Of a stretch of DNA of 64,000 bases, positions 29,501 through 40,740 are shown piece after piece; the first letter of the stretch is position 1, and each line of letters opens with the position of its first letter. Under the pieces are notes generated by a model. The model saw nothing but the letters and a program-made list of their open reading frames with translations. It ran no database searches and was not told the origin of the DNA. The stretch covers positions 1 through 64,000 of the forward strand of contig CAMPDV010000297.1 of NCBI GenBank assembly GCA_946699065.1, written 5' to 3'. This DNA comes from Loxodes magnus (taxonomy: Eukaryota; Ciliophora; Karyorelictea; Loxodida; Loxodidae). Made by a program: the position numbers and the translations under genes.

Positions 29501-32500
29501 AATATACATCAAATTTTAGCTATTATTAAATATATTTATCTATCTTATATAATAATATAAAATCCAATAAACTCACTCGATATTTAAACTATTTAAATTT
29601 CAAAAACTTATATAGATTGCTCAGTTAAGATATGTCTTAAGAACTTTTCTTTAATTAATTCATGTAGCATTTATGCTTTTAGAAGTTTTGTAGTTAATTT
29701 AGAAAAATTAAATAATGAATGGAAATTTTAAAATAAACTAAGACAATTAATCTTAAACTACTTGTTTTTTATTTAAAAGGGTTAAAGTCTTAGAATGGTT
29801 AAAGCTTTATAATTTCTAATATTTCTAATACTTGTTTATTTCTTTTAGTTCTATAATAATCTAGTAAGTTTACAATAAGTTGCGTATCCCCAAATTTAAT
29901 TACACTATTTTTTAACTTTGTTCTTATCCCTTACTCTAGCATATTTAGCTATCTACAAAATTTGAGTGTTAAGGTTTAAGTTTTTAATTTAGAAAACAAT
30001 TACACAAAAGCGAATAAAAATAAATAGAATATAAATGCTATTGATTATTCTTTAGCTTAGAAAGGATATATAACTATTCTCTTTATTTTATTTCTTTTAA
30101 GCATATAATTTATATAGTTCTATAATTGCTCATAAAAGTAACTTAATTATAGTCTCTCTAAAATATCTAATTTTAAATTAATAGGCAGGATGATTAAAAG
30201 TATCACAAGGAAAAATAAAAGTGAAGGATTTAAAATGTAAGCCACTTAATCTTTTTGCTACAAGCAGAATCTTATAAAAATTAAATTATTTCTTAAATAA
30301 TAATTCTTTAATGATATAGCAATCATAGACTTAAAACTTAATTTATGAAATACAAGAAATAGATGGCTTCACATATATTATAACTTATAATAAACAAAAT
30401 TAGATTAAAATGCATGAGATCATTTAAAATAGATTGAAAGATTTATATTTTTTAATTCTTTATTAAGCAGTTAGTGAAATAACGTAAATATTTAGTTTCT
30501 TAGGCAAAAATGAGATTTTCATTATTTTTTCTTAAACTAACTAAATAAAAAATAGAGTTCATAAAATAATTCGAGAAACTTTCTTTATGTCTTTAAAATT
30601 AGAATATAATTAATATGCTAAATAAATGCTTTAAACAATAATTTTTATTAAGTCAAAATATAAAAATGCATGCAAACATAATCCTAATAAATTATAAGCT
30701 TGAAAATAGTAAAAATAAATTGATTTAATTTAATAAAAACATATATCATTAAGGTAAAATTAATAGTAAGAGTTATATAAAGTAATTGGATGTTTAAGAA
30801 AGTATACAAATGTTTATTTATCATTAAAATTTATATTACGCTAGTGTTTTCTAATATAATATTTGAATGTCCTGTATTTTTAGCGAAAAAGAAATTATTT
30901 AATTTCTTCTGTTATAACCTTTCAATGCTTTCTTTCTATTAAAGAAAAATTTAAGAATTAAATATAAAAAATTTACAAATTTACAAAATACATCTATTAA
31001 AGAGAGCAGAGTCAAAACACCGACTATATTGAAAGCATTATTAATATTAATATATTTATTTATTTAAAATCACCTAAAACTTAAAAAATACAAAACTCTT
31101 ACCTATTTTTATATTATTTTATTATATCATTCTTGGTATTGCAGCTTTATCCAAATTATAATGAAATATTTAAGTTCTCAATTTCCTTTTTATATTTTAT
31201 TATATTTGATAAATTCAACATTAAGCATTAATATCTCCTTAGTAGAATGTTTATAACTTAATAGCATTTAATAGATATTTTTATGAATTAGTTAATAATC
31301 TTAGTTAAAGATAAGACAAAATCTTTTATTTTCAAATATAAATTCTGCTGTACTTAATAAAATAAATTGTACTGATGCTTCCTTAAAATTATAAAGGCTT
31401 CTTAAAATATATGATAGTTATTTCTCAAAAATCACTTTTATTTAGTATTTCTTTTAGATAAATGTGTATCAGCTGATTACAATATTTTTAATATATAAAT
31501 TTGTTTCGTAAAAGAAATCTTTCAGCAATATCAAAAGATCTTTCATCATCCATCTTAAAATCATAGCCAAGTGAATAATTGGAGGAGCTTAAGTTGGATT
31601 GAGGATTACATAGCTTGCAATTTTATAACTAAATTAGTCTATTAAATCTATTATCATATGTAGCTATTTTAAAATTCTTTAATTATTTTAAGAACTAACC
31701 ATTATCACTTTTCCTTTGCTTTAATGAAACAATTCTTCAGCAAAGGAGAAATAATTAATAAAGCATTGAATAATATCTAAATAAATATAATAACTAATAA
31801 ATTTAAGTAAGAGTAAAAAGAAATACTTTAGGATCACTATAAAAGAATTATTTATCTATGCTTTAATTAAAAGGATACTTATGTTTATACACAAAATAAT
31901 AGAATTTTATTTTAGCTATAACTAAACTTAAACTTAATTAGTGCTTTTTCTATAATTTCACTATCTATAAAAATGTGCAATGCTAAGAAAATTATTATTT
32001 TGTGTGAAGAATGCTTGTAAGCTGCTATTTACTTCGACACTTTTCATTCTAGTTAAAGTAATCGGCAAAATAAATTAATAATAAAAAATTTTAGAGAATA
32101 ACTAGCAATCAAGCATAGAAAATGTTTACTAAAATTAAACAATGATAAGAGAGTAAATGAATTAACTTATCAAGAACTTTAACTAGATTGAGAGGGCTAA
32201 ACTTAAATGGAAAACTTAGAAAATTCTAACTAAAATAGATTTAAAGATAGATATGCTTCCTAATCCTAACTTAAAATCTAATATCCATCGCTAAGTTCGG
32301 ACTTTATGAAATTTAATTGACAATTTTTTGTATAACTGATGGAATTTAAGAATAGAACTAATTTAATATAATTCCAAGAGTGATTGAGAGTAACCACTAA
32401 CAAGCCTGTTAAATTAAAAAAGAATAAAAAAATAAAAATATTTAATAGTCAAAGTACATAAATACTCAAAGAAGCTTATACTATTTTATAAGTTCCAGCT

Positions 32501-34198
32501 ATTATTACTATTATATATTTCTAAATGCTTAGTTCAACTCTACATTTACCTGGATAGGAGATTCTTAGGAAATAGTTTTACATAAAAATAGAATTAGCGG
32601 ATTATATGAAGTATTATGATAAACTTAAATTGATTAATATGAATAAAAAAAACCTTGCTAGCTAACTGTCCAGTCTAATTAAGAATATATAATCAATATA
32701 TAAATAAACAATTAGCAAATTAATTCAGGAGCATGATATAATCAGGAATGAAAACAAAATTAACATAATCTTAGGATGTTAAATACTAATAAATAGAAAA
32801 TTAGTCAGAAGATTTGATTTTTTTCTGATAATTTTTAGAAAATATTTAAATCTAAAAATATTAGAAATTATCAATAATTAAAACTATTTGAAATTTTTAA
32901 ATAACTCTCTAAAAGATATGTAAGGAAGAGCGGAAACTATCATAATCAAAAAGTTATTTGAACCTTTTTCAATTGAAATACATAAATATAGACTTAAATA
33001 AATGAAAATACATAATATGATTGTACTTTAATTTTCACTAGAACAAATAGATATTGAGTATAATTATAGTGTTTTATTCAGCTTTTAAAATTCGAATTAC
33101 TTAGATAAATATTTTAAATAACTTTTTACTAGCATATTAAAATAGAAGAGTTAATAGTTATTAATTTCACTTAAATTAAAAAAATTTGTTGGCGAATCTT
33201 ATAAATCTAAATTCGTATTCATTCTAGAAAAGTAAATATTTTTGTGTAAATGAATTATATAAAATATTTCTTTCTAAATGTTGATAATCCGAACTTTAAA
33301 TATTCTTATTAAATTAATAAAAAATTTTAATCTGTAGGATATAAATAGGTGTTAATGAAAGACTTAAAAGTTTTATTAGAAACTTGATAAGTGCAAAGCA
33401 TCAAACAATTCAATAATATCATAAATTTCTATATATCTTAAATTTCTAAATGACTCTTTAATCATATTATTAATAATTAATATTTATTAAATTAAAAATT
33501 GGAAAGTTCTAATTAAGTGATAAAAAGACTTAGTTTGATTACTTCAGCAATACAAAATTAAAAATCATAAAAAGATTTAAATTTTTCATTAATTCCTTTA
33601 GTGAAGCATTTAAGAATTTTTAATTTAAATTACATTGTATAATTATTATAATAACTAGTATATTTAAAAAATTGTGATTACCTTAATAAAGACGCCAAAC
33701 ATAAATAACCCCAAACTAATATATGCCTATCACAAAATTGTTTGTAAATAAATCATAAATATTTGACTCTTATGGCTTTCAATTTAAATTTATTATTTTT
33801 ATTACTTTCATTCTGGCTTTAATTTTTGTATTCTATTTCTTTTCTTGATTATTATATTAGAAAGTAATTCTCAATCCGTTCACTTTGATAAATCACTTTA
33901 TTTTTTAATATTTTTATACCACTTCAAAAAATCACTTTGCTTTTTTAAATTTTTATATTTAAACATCTACAACTTATATCAAATAAAAAAATGAAGTAAA
34001 TTATCTTATATAGGACTTAAAAAACTGAATATAAAGATCTTTATTAATTTAATTAAAATGTAACTATTTTTATTAAAAAGTATTTATAGTTACTATATAT
34101 CACTATGTTTGAGCTTATCTATTTATATCTTATCTAAATAATTATTTCTAAATAGTAAAATTAATAAATTAATTTTATTATTATAGATTAATATTAAG
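26551..34198. other. AT-rich region, no confident gene
   Basis: Long, very AT-rich stretch without RNA genes or repeats that I can see. A plus-strand frame from about 31,973 to 33,360, starting MCNAKKIIILCEECLQ, has somewhat more G at first than at third codon positions, but neighbouring frames look almost as protein-like, so it is not called. Everything else looks like intergenic or germline filler DNA. Confidence 0.5.
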
Positions 34199-35122
34199 TT
34201 AGGCGATCTTTGAGGAATTTCACCTCTTCCCGCCAATCACCGGATTGCCCCGGGATCAAATCAAAAAGTTTAAAAGTTTCTCCTCTCACATCCGCTTGAT
34301 CTTGTTAAGCTAGTTCCATCTTGCATTCCTCGAAAATTTCTTCTTATAAATGGTTCCAAATTTCCGTCATTCATAGTCTTTCTTTTATTCTTTTCTGCTG
34401 CAATTGTCTACCTTTTTTTTCTGTGCTTATTACTTTCTCTATTTTTCCCAGTATTGGTTCTTGAAGCTCAGAAATTCCTTGCATTTTCTTCACAAGTGTT
34501 GCTCTGAATTGCAATAATAGCATCTTTTTACAATCTTGACTGGTTTGGTCTTCTTCAAGTTCTTGTCAATTTCTTCAATCAGCATTGGGTCGCCGTTCTG
34601 CTCCTTTAGTTTTTCTTCTAATTTCTCAAGTCTGTTGTCAAATTCAGTCTGCTTTTAATGCTAATTCTGGGATTAGCTAGTTTAATCCTACGATATGTTC
34701 CAGAAAGCATTCAATTCTCGTTCTTAAGACATAAGTCCTGACTCTATTCCTTCAGCTAGGTCAAGCTTTTCCATTAATTTGTCATTGTTTTTCTTGAGAT
34801 TCCTAACCTCTTCCTGGAGGTTTAGCAATACTCTGATGAGCCATTCCATGCTCATCTGGCCAGAAGAATTGAATTCCGTCACCTCCTCCTGGTGGAAAGC
34901 AGATTTCATCTGCTTTCTAGGTTTCTCAGCTGAGATTGGAGTATCTATATGGGCTGTCTTCAATGCTTACTTCCGTTCTTCTTGTTAAATTCCAGGTTGT
35001 TAGTTCAATATAGATTAGGGTTAAGATAGAGAAGATTATTAAGTCTTGGTTTCCTACTTCCTCCCTTCCTTTTTGGCTTAGGAAGAGGTGGTATAGAAGC
35101 CTGATTCGAAACCTTCCACCAT
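34199..35122 (-). CDS. Gag-like ORF1 protein with coiled coil and CCHC zinc knuckle
   Basis: About 308 codons in one frame from ATG 35,122. Residues about 75-140 form a heptad-rich helix (LLNLQEEVRNLKKNNDKLME), followed by SQERELNAFWNISQDQ near residues 132-146. A CCHC knuckle follows: Cys201, Cys204, His209, Cys214 (CYYCNSEQHLWKKC), spaced exactly CX2CX4HX4C; the W is TGA at 34,490-34,492. The C-terminus is basic. Gag-like ORF1 proteins of retroelements bind element RNA as oligomers; this role is inferred from the family layout. It is homologous to the decayed gene at 51,919-52,806 and, around the knuckle, to gene A. A second frame downstream of residue 170 also reads plausibly, but Ser, Leu, His and Cys codons that change synonymously between copies support the knuckle frame. 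It starts 7 bp outside the inverted-repeat element and is in phase with the reverse transcriptase frame across it. Confidence 0.8.
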
Positions 35123-35129
35123 TTTAGTG

Positions 35130-35133
35130 TTAA
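35130..35133. repeat. TTAA target-site duplication, left
   Basis: TTAA within GTTAAC at the outer edge of the left arm; the matching copy is at 46,338-46,341. Confidence 0.8.
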
Positions 35134-35134
35134 C

Positions 35135-35794
35135 ATTAATTTTATTATTTATAATTCTTTTAAATTAGTTAAACTAATCTATATCATCAATTCTCTTTCA
35201 GTTTTAATTATTGCCTATATAAAAGTGCGCAAAGCTTATTTTAAATTATAAGCAAGAAATATACATTTTTCTATGTTATTAATTCATTTTTAAACATAAT
35301 CTTTAACTCTTCCAAACTCAAGTATTTTGCTATTATAACTAAGATTATTTTTTAATATTAAGTAATTAAAAATCCTTTGCTTTTCATATACTCAAAGCAA
35401 GGAAAATTAAAAAAATACCGTGAAATAAATAAAGGAATAAGGAGTGATACATATAAAAACCATAACTGCAAAATATTAGTTTGAATAAATCAGATGAATA
35501 TAATAAGATATAATTATTTGCTAAGCTGCTTAAGAATTCATTAAAGATCTCAACCTAAATAAAATAAATTTTAATTTCTTTTAGTTTAAGCTTTAAAAAC
35601 AAATTTTATAAAATGCTTTATAATCTTACTAAATATAATTTTAAATGATATTTTACTTTTATACACACAAAAAATTTAAGATTCTCTACATTTATTTAAA
35701 ATTTTGCAAAATCTTTATTTTTTAAATTTAATATTTTTAATATCTTAAAATACATTTATAAATATTAAGTTTAAAGTTTAAAAAAAAGAGAAAA
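35135..35794. other. AT-rich leader of left arm
   Basis: Runs between the element end and gene A. Almost pure A/T, without recognisable genes; it could hold the promoter and 5' untranslated region of gene A. The mirror is 45,679-46,337. Confidence 0.5.
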
Positions 35795-36587
35795 ATGGAG
35801 AGTTGGAACAAAGGTTTTCTTATCGAAAAGATTACTCGTAATACTACTGATCAATTCTTCTAAAATTAACAAACATCAACTAAGATTTAAAAGAAAAAAT
35901 ATTGCTAAATATAAGAAGAAAAATAACTACCTGCAAAAATTCCTAAAAAGAGGCATACATTTAATCAACTAATGAATTTAGACAAGGAATAACTTGTGGA
36001 GATTATTTTCGACTACACTGATAAAGTCGAGAATCTCGAGCATTATGTTATCAGTTTATAACAAGATTTATAAGATCATGTGGACGATGAGAAGTCACAT
36101 ACTGAATTTGTTACAAAATAGGATATCAATAACAAAAATCAAGAAATAGAATGTGATATTGTTAGACTAGATGAATAAACGGGAATAGATTTTAAAAAAT
36201 ATGAAAATTCCTTTTAGCAAGTTAAAGAAATTAAGCAAAGGTTAGAGAAATTAGAGAGCTAATAGCCATAAAAAAATTCAAGATTCAATGATAATAGAAG
36301 AACAACCAACGACTTAAGAAAAATACTTCAAAAAAAAGTGCTACATATGCGGCAGTCAATATCATCTTTGAAGAAGATGTTAGGGAAATAAGGAAATTAG
36401 AAAAAAGATTTGAAATGAATTGACCATGTTTTATCCTTCTTCGAATGGTTAATTATGACGTAAGAAGATAAATCCAAGACCGTTCAGAAAGCTCGGAAGT
36501 GAATTTGGGTGGAGACACCGAGGAGTCCGAGACCCTGTAAAAGGTAATACAGGGGGTTATGGATCTTTTAAGGGAACACTCCATTAA
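35795..36587 (+). CDS. Gene A, left copy: gag-like coiled-coil protein with CCHC knuckle (one frameshift)
   Basis: Starts MESWNKGFLIEKITRN. An N-terminal basic region is followed by an acidic helical part (LVEIIFDYTDKVENLEHYV, later QVKEIKQRLEKLESQQ), then in the +1 frame IIEEQPTTQEKYFKKK and the knuckle CYICGSQYHLWRRC (Cys codons 36,339, 36,348 and 36,378, His 36,363). The knuckle Trp is TGA at 36,369-36,371. After it come KIWNEL and a Gly/Arg/aromatic-rich tail (LGSEFGWRHRGVRDPV). The frame change sits near A7 at about 36,272 and is present in both arms. Between arms, two knuckle Cys codons differ only synonymously (TGC/TGT), which supports this frame as selected. Likely an RNA- or DNA-binding structural protein of the element; its end at TAA (TAG in the other arm) is a guess. 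Confidence 0.7.
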
Positions 36588-36589
36588 CC
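36492..36589 (+). other. GC-rich hairpin cluster at 3' end of gene A, left
   Basis: Four potential hairpins lie within 100 bases: CTCGGA/TCCGAG (36,492-36,497 with 36,526-36,531) enclosing GGTG-GAGA-CACC (36,508-36,519, a GNRA-type loop); CCCTGTA/TACAGGG (36,533-36,539 with 36,548-36,554); and GGTTATGGA/TCCATTAACC (36,555-36,563 with 36,580-36,589). They overlap the coding frame of the gene A tail. A structured 3' end used for packaging or priming is possible. The same structures occur in the right arm. Confidence 0.5.
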
Positions 36590-36876
36590 TTAAAATTTTT
36601 AATTTAATTTAAAAAGTTTAAAGATTTGCATTATAATATCTAGATATACCAAAGAAGTTCTTAGATAAAAAAAATTATGCTTTTATTAAATTTTGTTCTT
36701 GTTAACAAATTTATAAAAATAATAGAAGATTACGATCTAGCAGAAATTATTAGAAAATGAGATTTTGAAATATTGTAAAATTTAAATGAGAAATTAAATC
36801 TTAATTATAACTAAAAGTGATATAATTTTATTTAATGAAAGAATTAATTATTTTACGTGATTTCACTTTTATTTGG

Positions 36877-37557
36877 TTAATCACAAATCAAAAGTTTAAA
36901 GTTAATTAAAAGAGACTTCATATTTGCTTGGATCTTGTTTATCATACGTTCTAAGCATTTTTAATCTTTTTTTTCTGAGAGTTTCTTTTAGATCGATTCC
37001 CATTCATTTCTTATTAAATTCGTTAATTGCATGCTATATGTTTGGAGCTTCTTTGTTTAGCTGGAGTATTTTTTACTTTTGTAGATACCGTCTTGATTGC
37101 AATAGATCCTGAAAATATTTTCCCGTTTGTTTTCTACTATTTTCTTTTATTTTTATTAGAATTAGAAGCAGCTTCTAACTTATTACCCTGGTCGCTTGCA
37201 GTATCAACATCTCATTATTTTCCAATAGAGAATATAATTTGTTGTAGTCTGTTGCTCTGCATCCATCAGATCATTCATCTCCATTTTTTGCAGTAATATG
37301 CTTTCAGTTAACTCTGCGAATTTATTAAATTTTTTCTAATTATTTTATTCTAGATAATTCCTAGTTATTTATTTTCAATTTTCTTTCTTATGAGTTAATC
37401 ATTAGTTTTCAATTTTTCTTTCGAGTTCTTATACAGTTCTTAAAAGTTTAAAATTTTCTAGTTGCTTGACTTGGAGTTCTTAAAGTATTTTTTATTGATC
37501 GTAGCTTGACTAAGATGATTCTTTTTGAGAAGAGATTTTTTGTAAGTAATTTTCCAT
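36877..37557 (-). CDS. Gene B, left copy: coiled-coil protein with CWYC...C zinc-knuckle-like motif
   Basis: About 227 codons in one frame from ATG 37,557 (MENYLQKISSQKESSQ). Residues about 22-105 are helical and Gln/Glu/Lys-rich (ILQELQVKQLENFKLL; ELTESILLQKMEMNDLMDAEQ). Residues 117-130 read CWYCKRPGQQVRSC, which matches the CX2CX4HX4C retroviral-type knuckle spacing, except that the His position (125) is Gln, encoded TAA. Trp118 is TGA. A Lys/Arg-rich C-terminus follows. It converges with gene A, leaving about 290 bases between them. Probably a nucleic-acid-binding structural protein; the end at TAA 36,877-36,879 is not certain. Loss of the knuckle His would weaken zinc binding. Confidence 0.68.
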
Positions 37558-38807
37558 TTTATATTAATAATTTTTTAAATGAATTTTAGTTATTTTATAA
37601 AATGAAAAGAAAGCAAAAATATTTGATTTTATTAAAATAAAGCTTCACAGTAAAATTTAATATAAAAGCTTTATAATATTTTTGCTTTTAATTATTAATT
37701 AAAAAATATTTTTTGTAAAATAAGAAGATTTATTTCTAACTGGAGAAGAAGCATTTAATAGCATTAAATTTGAAAATAATTTTTAATATAAAAGCATTTG
37801 TTTAATTTTATAGTTGTAAATTATAAAGCAAGATATTTAATAAATTATAGACATAAAATTATTTATATTTATGCTTTATAAATAATAATTTATTATATTT
37901 AATTTTAGATTCTTTATTTTATATTCAAATTAATTAATCTATTTATTATTTCTACTTAATTTTGCTATATTTATTGCTAATTAAAACTGGGGAATTACTC
38001 TTATTTAAATCTTAATAATATTAAATTTATAATTAAAAACTATGGTAAAGACATTTATTTTATATTTTTATACAAACTATTTAGATGTAAAGGGTTATGT
38101 GAAAATTTAAATCTTTACTTAAAAGTTATCTGTTTAGTTAAAGTCTAATTTTAGCAGCTTATTCTTGAGATTTTCATTAATCTTTTATATTTTTCTAGGT
38201 TTTAAATAATTTGCTTATAAATTGATTACCATTTGAATATTTAGACAACTAAGACATTAATTATATAAATATCAATTAACTCTTTAGTTATATTTTTCTA
38301 TTATAAATTTCGTTAATAAACTTATCTAGCATTTAAGTTATTTTTTATATTTTCTTTTTTATGAAAAATAAATTTAACTTTAGCATATTAAACTTATTTA
38401 TATATTATATTTTAAGCTATAATCTTACTCAATATTTATTAAACTGGCTTATATATTTTTCTGCTTTTGAAAGCATCTATTAAGAAATTAATTAAATATG
38501 CTTAAAAGGAACTTAAAGAACTATTAAAACATTTTTGGAACTATCTTTTCAAGCAAGATTAAGTTTCTTAATATTTATATATTTTTATTCAATAATAAAA
38601 GAAAAATAAGGTAATAATATGATTATTTTATGATTATAATTAAATCTTTTAGTCAAGATATAGTGTTACTTTAATTTTATATTTATATCATTTTTAATAT
38701 ATATTTTTGTTTATCTCTTTAATTTATTTTAGTTAAAAAATATTTTAAATTTAGTCATTTTTTAGCTTAACTTCATTATGTTTTAAAGGTTTATTAATTT
38801 AATTTTT
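37558..38807. other. AT-only inner part of left arm
   Basis: Nearly pure A/T, without gene signals; the mirror is 42,662-43,913. It may be regulatory or spacer sequence. Its high conservation between arms reflects the recent arm duplication and not necessarily function. Confidence 0.6.
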
Positions 38808-38978
38808 TTTTCCTAAATTAATTTGATTTTAATGTAGTTATAAAAATTAATAATCTTCTCAGATAAATTTTATAATAATTAATTAAAATAGCTTTAATTT
38901 AATATAAATCTTTAAAATTAACTGTTATTTATATTATTTTAAGATGGAACATAATATAAGTTCTCGAGAATTTTTATT

Positions 38979-39751
38979 ATGAATTTTGAAGAAAGACAGA
39001 TAAAGAATTACGTTAAACAAAAAAGAAACAATAAAATAGCTAGTTCAGTATCATAAAGTAAAGTTATGACAGGTATTGGTGAGCCAGAACAAGAAATTAT
39101 AGAATTTCCCACAGAAATCCAAAAAATGATTGAGAATTTGAAAAAAATAATTAAACAATAAGAAAAACTTTTTACAACTAAAATCAACAAATAAGAGAAC
39201 TATTCACGAACATTAATGAGAATAATAACGAGATGGATATACTTAAAATGCAACTCATCGAAAATAAACTCGTGACCCATGAGAAAAATTACTAAATTCT
39301 CAATAGTATTCAAAACTAAATTCAATGATGGTAATTGAAAAAACCTAAATTGAAGTTTCGAAAAATAGAAAGTAGAATCTTAATCTGGTAATCCAAAATT
39401 CGAATAGAAATTACAAAAAATAGAAAAAATTATTTGCTTCCCACAGTTTAGCTACACCTATAGTAAAAAGATGATGATATCGCAATTTTTTGGTGTCATC
39501 TTCTTCGAACTGCTGAAAATGAAGAAGACTAAATAAAAGAGAACAACATAGAACTTGATACCAACTAAATCAACTTTGAATAACGGAAAATGGTATATAC
39601 AAATAAAAATTTCCAGTGCGCAATAATATAAACACGAAGTGGTAACCTTCCACTAATAAAAAAAGTCATAGAATACAACCGTGTAAAAAAATTTATCTGC
39701 AGGTACCTGGTTGAAAATCCAGGGATAGCAAATCTTTGTGTATTTAGTTAA
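38979..39751 (+). CDS. Gene C: diverged gag-like coiled-coil protein (frameshifted)
   Basis: Lies in the single-copy centre. It starts MNFEERQIKNYVKQKRNN, then a helical part (EIQKMIENLKKIIKQQEKLF). A frame change near 39,180 leads to IRELFTNINENNNEMDILK and later NLPLIKKVIEYNRVKKFICR. One TGA (in IQ-W-WQLKKPK, about 39,326) falls inside. Around 39,470 the codons CAT CTT CTT CGA align with the HLWRR part of the gene A knuckle, but the Cys positions are not kept (DDDIAIFWCHLLRTAE). I infer a decayed or specialised relative of gene A that has lost zinc binding. Its borders are approximate. Confidence 0.5.
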
Positions 39752-40340
39752 ATATATATAGTTAGAATTTATTTAAGATTATCTGAAGCATAAAGATATA
39801 AATGATAAATGATTTAAATAATAAATATTAAAGTATTTTATAATTTTTAAATATAATTATTTAATCTTATAATTATAGAGAAAAATTTATTTATTTATTT
39901 ATTAAAGGAGTTCTAATTTTAAAAGTTGCTTAAAATTAAATATTTTTTTAATTTTTATATGAAATAATAATTGTAATTTGCTGGTTTTTGTAATAACAGC
40001 AGGTGTAGAACTGAATAATGATATTTATTCATACTGATTAATAAAAATATAATTAAGTAAATGTATATAATTATCGAGATATAAAATGTATATAAATGAA
40101 TTTGTCTAAAGTAAAAGAACTCAAAATTAGATTAAAGAAAAACAAATTAGAGCAATCTATAAATTAATTAATTTGGAAATTTTAAATCAAGGATATAAAA
40201 GATAATTTTAATAATTAATTAACTTTAAAATTTATAATATTTTACATAGATTCTATTACTTAGTTTATTTAATTTAAAAGCTATAGAAGTATTATTTAAC
40301 TAAATAATACTTCTATAGCTTTTACTATATTATATATAAA
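39752..40340. other. AT-rich spacer with short inverted repeat
   Basis: No gene seen. At about 40,279-40,323 the sequence AAAAGCTATAGAAGTATTAT is followed after a short gap by its near-exact inverse ATAATACTTCTATAGCTTTT. This could be a strong hairpin in RNA or DNA just before the GC-rich block. Confidence 0.6.
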
Positions 40341-40740
40341 ATGGATGTCGTCCGCGTCAGCCAAACTAGTAGGTAATCTGGTGCAGTGTATACTGCATTG
40401 CGAGTAATCTCGTACTAGATGTCACCACGGGGAAGGGTGGATAAGCTCTGTTGAGACGTACCTAACTTACCCCGAGGGTTCTCTCTAGCAGTATGAAAGT
40501 TTGACTGACGGGCCTTCTAATTACCGACTTAATAACTGTCTCTTATTTGGACCTTATTCAAGAAGACTGAAGCATTTGACTACATGTTTTAGAATAATTT
40601 TTAATAAGAAGATTCCCCATTTGGAGAAGCTGACATGACTCATCGGACCTCTAGAATTTAACAAGAAACATTAGTATATTTTTTAATATTAAATATTAAT
40701 ATTGAAAGAGCTGCGCGCCAATGAGGTGCTATGCACTCTA
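40341..40740 (+). other. GC-rich block: structured RNA or small protein gene
   Basis: An island of ordinary GC content in near-pure A/T. RNA reading: a closing stem CGTCAGCCAAACT (40,355-40,367) with AGTTTGACTGACG (40,498-40,510; one mismatch in 13) encloses TGCAGT-GTAT-ACTGCA (40,382-40,397), CGAG-TAAT-CTCG (40,401-40,412), and CGGGG/CCCCG and ACCC/GGGT pairings. A further GTGC-TAT-GCAC hairpin lies near 40,729. Coding reading: ATG 40,341 begins MDVVRVSQTSRQSGAVYTAL, stays varied in composition for about 110 codons, and has TGA in CWDVP, VWKF and DWRAF. No known RNA or protein family is recognised. The nested long-range stem favours RNA; the two readings are not exclusive. Confidence 0.5.

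Larger units (their letters stand above)
35134..38807 (+). repeat. Left terminal inverted repeat arm
   Basis: Reverse complement of 42,662-46,337. The match runs from CATTAATTTT next to the outer TTAA to TTATTAATTTAATTTTT at the inner end, where identity stops sharply. Differences seen are scattered single-base changes and a few single-base indels, so the duplication is recent or maintained by gene conversion. It carries gene A (plus), gene B (minus) and about 1.25 kb of AT-only DNA inward of gene B. Confidence 0.93.

Noticed and set aside
28561-30100. Very long protein-like frame on the plus strand
   Set aside because: With no effective stops, any frame of AT-rich DNA gives Lys/Asn/Ile/Leu/Gln-rich peptides; neighbouring frames looked equally good and no G enrichment at codon starts was evident.
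34199-34610. Alternative frame in the 3' half of the gag-like gene (reading through MLLLQFRATLVKKMQG)
   Set aside because: It reads plausibly, but codon differences between copies are synonymous in the knuckle frame (Ser TCA/AGT, Leu TTG/CTT, His CAC/CAT, Cys TGC/TGT) and not in this one.
34779-34988. Plus-strand open frame opposite the gag-like gene
   Set aside because: Shadow of the minus-strand coiled-coil coding sequence.
36924-37296. Two overlapping plus-strand open frames in the left arm
   Set aside because: Hydrophobic shadows of gene B on the other strand; gene B has the knuckle motif and a coherent helix pattern.
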